Source: Phaseolus vulgaris (Eukaryota; Streptophyta; Magnoliopsida; Fabales; Fabaceae). From it: DNA of 64,000 bases. The notes beneath the pieces were generated by a model. The model did not search any database, had not been told where the DNA came from, and saw nothing but the letters and a program-made list of their open reading frames with translations. The position numbers were made by a program, and so were the translations under genes. The stretch covers positions 47,400,672-47,464,671 of the forward strand of contig NC_023759.2 of NCBI RefSeq assembly GCF_000499845.2, in the 5' to 3' direction. Below are positions 60,868 to 64,000 of this stretch, piece after piece; the first letter of the stretch is position 1; each line of letters opens with the position of its first letter.

Positions 60868-62277
60868 ATGGGGAGGCATTCCTGCTGTTACAAGCAGAAA
60901 CTTAGGAAGGGTCTGTGGTCACCAGAGGAGGATGAGAAACTTCTGAGGCATATTACTAAGTATGGTCATGGTTGTTGGAGCTCGGTTCCTAAGCAAGCAG
61001 GTACTCCAACACTCTACCACCACATCTACCATAAAATCAAGCCAAGAATTTCTTGTTCATTTCCCTGTCAATGTCGTTTATTGCCAGGTTTGCAGAGATG
61101 CGGCAAGAGCTGCAGGCTTCGGTGGATCAATTACTTGAGGCCTGATTTGAAGAGAGGTACATTTTCACTAGAGGAGGAAAATCTTATCATTGAACTTCAT
61201 GCAGTGCTAGGGAACAGGTAAATCCATTCCTTCTTTTCATCATTAAACTCTTCTGTTTTCTTCATGGTTAGTCTCTGGCTCTTCCATCCTTGATATCTTT
61301 ACACGGACATTCTTTCTTTTCTCAGATGGTCTCAGATTGCGGCACAGTTGCCTGGGAGGACTGACAATGAAATAAAGAATCTGTGGAATTCTTGCCTGAA
61401 GAAGAAACTGAGGCAAAGAGGTATAAATCCTGTGACGCATAAGCCACTGTCAGAGGTTGAGAATGGTGAGGAGGACAAAACAAGGAGCCAAGAATTATCC
61501 AATGAATTGAACCTTTTGAATTCTGAGAGCTTCAAGTCAGATGAAGGATCCTATGAGCAGAGAGCTTCTTCGATTGCCCCCAAAGCCTATGAGATGGAAG
61601 GTTCCTGCAGCTCCAAGATTAACACCAAAAACGACACCAACTTGATAGCCAATTGTTCCAACAAAGACTTGTTCCTAGACAGCTACACCACTAGTTGCCA
61701 ACCCTCAGATTTGATGGGAAATTATCCTCTTCAAATGACTGACAATCTCCCAACCAATTCAAACTCTAGCCATTGGTTCAGTCCTACTGCAAGAACCTCT
61801 GATATAAACTCTGAGTTTACTTCCAATGTTATGTCCATTCTTCCACCTACAACAACCTCATTTCTCCCTGGCACTTCTTTCTGCTACAAGCCATCACTTG
61901 CCGTCCCTTCAGAAGATATTTCAACACCTCCTTTTGCTTTGAATGGACCCAATTACTGGGAATCCAGTGCCTCCAACAACAGCAATGGCAGCAACACAAG
62001 TGATGGCAGCAGAGAATTGACTAGTAGCAAGAACAGCGTCCTCTCTTCCTGGGGACTGACAGAAGAAGCCAAGTGGTCTGAGTACCTCCACAACCCAATG
62101 TTGATGCTGGCAGCTCCTGAATCATTGTGCAACCAAATTAGGCCAGCCACACATTTGGTACCTGATAACACTTTAGGGTCCATAATGCCTGGTTCCAAGG
62201 AGCAACTCCAGTCTCAAACTTCTCCCATCTTTTCCAAGGACATCCAGAAACTAACAGCAGCCTTTGGACATATATAA
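60868..62277 (+). CDS. R2R3-MYB transcription factor, MYB61/MYB86 group, 404 aa
   Basis: Nuclear DNA-binding activator; in Arabidopsis this group (MYB61, MYB50, MYB86, MYB55) acts in carbon allocation, xylem and secondary wall, seed mucilage and stomatal control. Three exons: 60868-61000, 61088-61217 and 61326-62277, with introns of 87 and 108 bp at the standard R2R3 positions (G|GT and AG|A codons). The N-terminus [20 protein letters not shown] is the group's signature. R2 has Trp in LWSPEED, GCWSSV and LRWINYL; R3 has the usual Phe at its first position (GTFSLEEEN), then [14 protein letters not shown] and [16 protein letters not shown]. Just after R3 lies the group motif [14 protein letters not shown]. 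The remaining tail is Ser/Thr/Asn-rich, typical of an activation region, and ends ALA-free at AAFGHI. The start is fixed by the conserved MGRHSCC. Confidence 0.95.
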
Positions 62278-64000
62278 TAGCATCTCAGGATTTGATATAA
62301 TGAAAGATTTTAGAAGGGGCTCCAAAGGATTTATTTCTGTTCTCAGTACAGGTGTCTTAAACCACAGATTAATTTTGCTCTTGTATATAGGCCAGGTCTG
62401 TCACAAAAACATTTCATTTTGGTAATTTTTATTGTGAGCCAACTCATCTGTCTTTTACCTTCTCCAGTGTGGGTGGAATATAATTGCAGAATAATAAGGA
62501 TTGGTCTGCTTTGTTCTTTCTTTCTTTTTCTCTACAGTTGACTGCAATGCAATGGTGCATTAATTTCCATATCTATGCCATCACAAATGTTTACTACTGC
62601 ACGGGAAGTATCACTTTATTTTTCAATGGGGACTCACTTTTAGTTACTTTGCCTACACACAATTCACCGAATCTCTTTCATCTCACCCGTTACCATCTCC
62701 TATTCTTCTCCAACCACAGCACACTATCTTTTAGAGTACTAAATATGACACCAAAGCTGTGCAGCCAGAACTTTACCCTATCCAATACTCTAAGTGCTGC
62801 ACAGCATTTTCTTGACAGAAGAAGGAACACTTTTTTTTATCTGAATTCCATAAATAACAGCCTAAGCTTGAGAGTTTCCCATCTAAGCAAGTTTTAATTT
62901 TACCGGCACAAGGAGGCGGCTAGTGTTGTTCTCCCTATAAAACTATATAAGTGAATAATTTGATTCACTCATGACCAAGAAAGGGACAGCAGCAAAGATT
63001 AAATGTAGAAAAAGATGCCCAAGGATAACCTTTGACATTTGCGAGCATTTTGCTTACTTTTAATTTATTTCTAAGACCTTGTTGGGTTCTCCCTCTCACA
63101 AGTCATTGACGCAAGGGAAGACTAACAGGATCATGTGCGTGTAAGTAGTAATAAAGTGGCACCACTAATGCAATGAATTGAAGTTGAAAGTTGCTTACTT
63201 AGTTATGTCCGTACAATGAGACATGGACAGCTAAGTTAAGGAGCACCTTACATGTTTAGCCATGTCTTCTAGCCCTTTGAACACACTTGAAAACATTATC
63301 TCAAAACAACCCTTTTCTTTTGCAACTGAGAAACTTCCAATTCCTAGAAGTGTTACTACTTAATTCCAACCCAGTTCCTGCAAAACTTGTCTGTGGCTAA
63401 CCACATCCTCGCCACAGGTGGCAACATCAATATCCAATTCACCTGCCATGTACAATATCTACTGCAACCATACTCTGCACTACACCTTCAATTATTGACC
63501 CTTCTTCATCATCTACAAATTTCCACAACTTTTTCTTTTTTTTTCTTTGCCTCCCAAATATGGAAGGATCCAATTTTCATTATTACATCATGGTTTGACT
63601 ATGGATTAAAGTAAATCCAAATCTATCATCAATCTTCAAATTCAAATTAATTTAAATAACTCTCATTCTTTTCATATTCGAAATGCTAGACTCTAAGAAC
63701 TAAACCAAACACACACTAAATTATTTGTTGTATTTGAGTATCATAAAAATCACAAAGTCTCACGTTATTAGGCACTTATAATTTCGGCATTTATAGTTTC
63801 TGCTTTTTGAAGCTTTACCTATTACTTATTAACAACATTAATTCCTCTGCTTAATGGTTAACCATCGTATCATTTGACTTAGGTCAGACCAACATATCAT
63901 TTTGGTTTACCTTAAAATATAAAATATAAAAAATTTAAATAGAATGGGTATTTTTTAAAATTTTAATCATATTAATGGTTAATTTTCATTTTAAATATAA
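62278..64000. other. MYB 3' UTR and downstream AT-rich sequence
   Basis: No further gene is recognisable up to the window end. Open frames at 62484-62897 and 63387-63614 lack domains and splice context. Confidence 0.5.

Noticed and set aside
1..64000. CRISPR arrays, operons, prophage or bacterial mobile elements
   Set aside because: The window is plant nuclear DNA with spliced genes. No regularly spaced short repeats with unique spacers were seen.

Overview
This is a plant nuclear genome window: AT-rich, with spliced genes, GT-AG introns of about 80-1200 bp, plant-specific transcription factor families and plant transposable elements. The protein families point to a dicot. The miniature LTR elements (TGGTATCAGAG primer site, LTRs ending TTCA) resemble elements I associate with papilionoid legumes such as Phaseolus, Vigna or Glycine. 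The legume assignment is inference.

Seven protein-coding genes are supported. (1) 1-1187 (+): 3' part of a GH28 polygalacturonase-like gene, cut by the window start. (2) 5262-8900 (-): six-exon WRKY group IIb factor of 519 aa. (3) 18427-19550 (+): two-exon secreted GH19 class II chitinase of 281 aa. (4) 22612-23499 (-): four-exon non-canonical Aux/IAA of 176 aa without the domain II degron. (5) 32494-34879 (+): six-exon PIF-like bHLH of 549 aa with a changed phytochrome-binding motif. (6) 37079-40945 (-): eight-exon ESCRT-III protein CHMP7 of 439 aa, with one GC-AG intron. (7) 60868-62277 (+): three-exon R2R3-MYB of the MYB61/MYB86 group, 404 aa. I assembled the gene models by hand from reading frame, splice signals and family knowledge. 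All exon phases close exactly.

The long intergenic stretches are AT-rich and full of transposon debris. They hold a LINE reverse-transcriptase relic (13.6-14.2 kb) abutted by a CACTA-type miniature element; a family of such hairpin CACTA elements (14.2, 20.8, 47.4, 49.5, 49.7 and 56.1-56.9 kb, the last apparently nested); and a Mutator-like miniature element inside a CHMP7 intron (39.2 kb). They also hold a second miniature family with internal near-palindromes (41.2 kb, relatives at 16.8 and 27 kb); a decayed Copia element with both LTRs (42.5-44.2 kb); a complete TRIM element (46.4 kb) with relatives at 47.6 and 57.8 kb; a CACTA transposase relic (49.3 kb); and a probable Ty3/gypsy LTR fragment (53.2-53.5 kb). 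A broken gene remnant that I could not name lies at 4.5-5.05 kb.

The genes form no operon-like unit. They are independent neighbours concerned with cell-wall remodelling, stress and defence (WRKY, chitinase), auxin and light signalling (Aux/IAA, PIF-like), membrane remodelling (CHMP7) and vascular or wall-related regulation (MYB). I found no wholly new gene system. The points most worth following are the non-canonical signalling proteins (PIF-like with APB Gln changed to Glu; Aux/IAA without degron), paired G-boxes in front of a G-box-binding factor, the GC-AG intron, and the miniature elements with readable target-site duplications.
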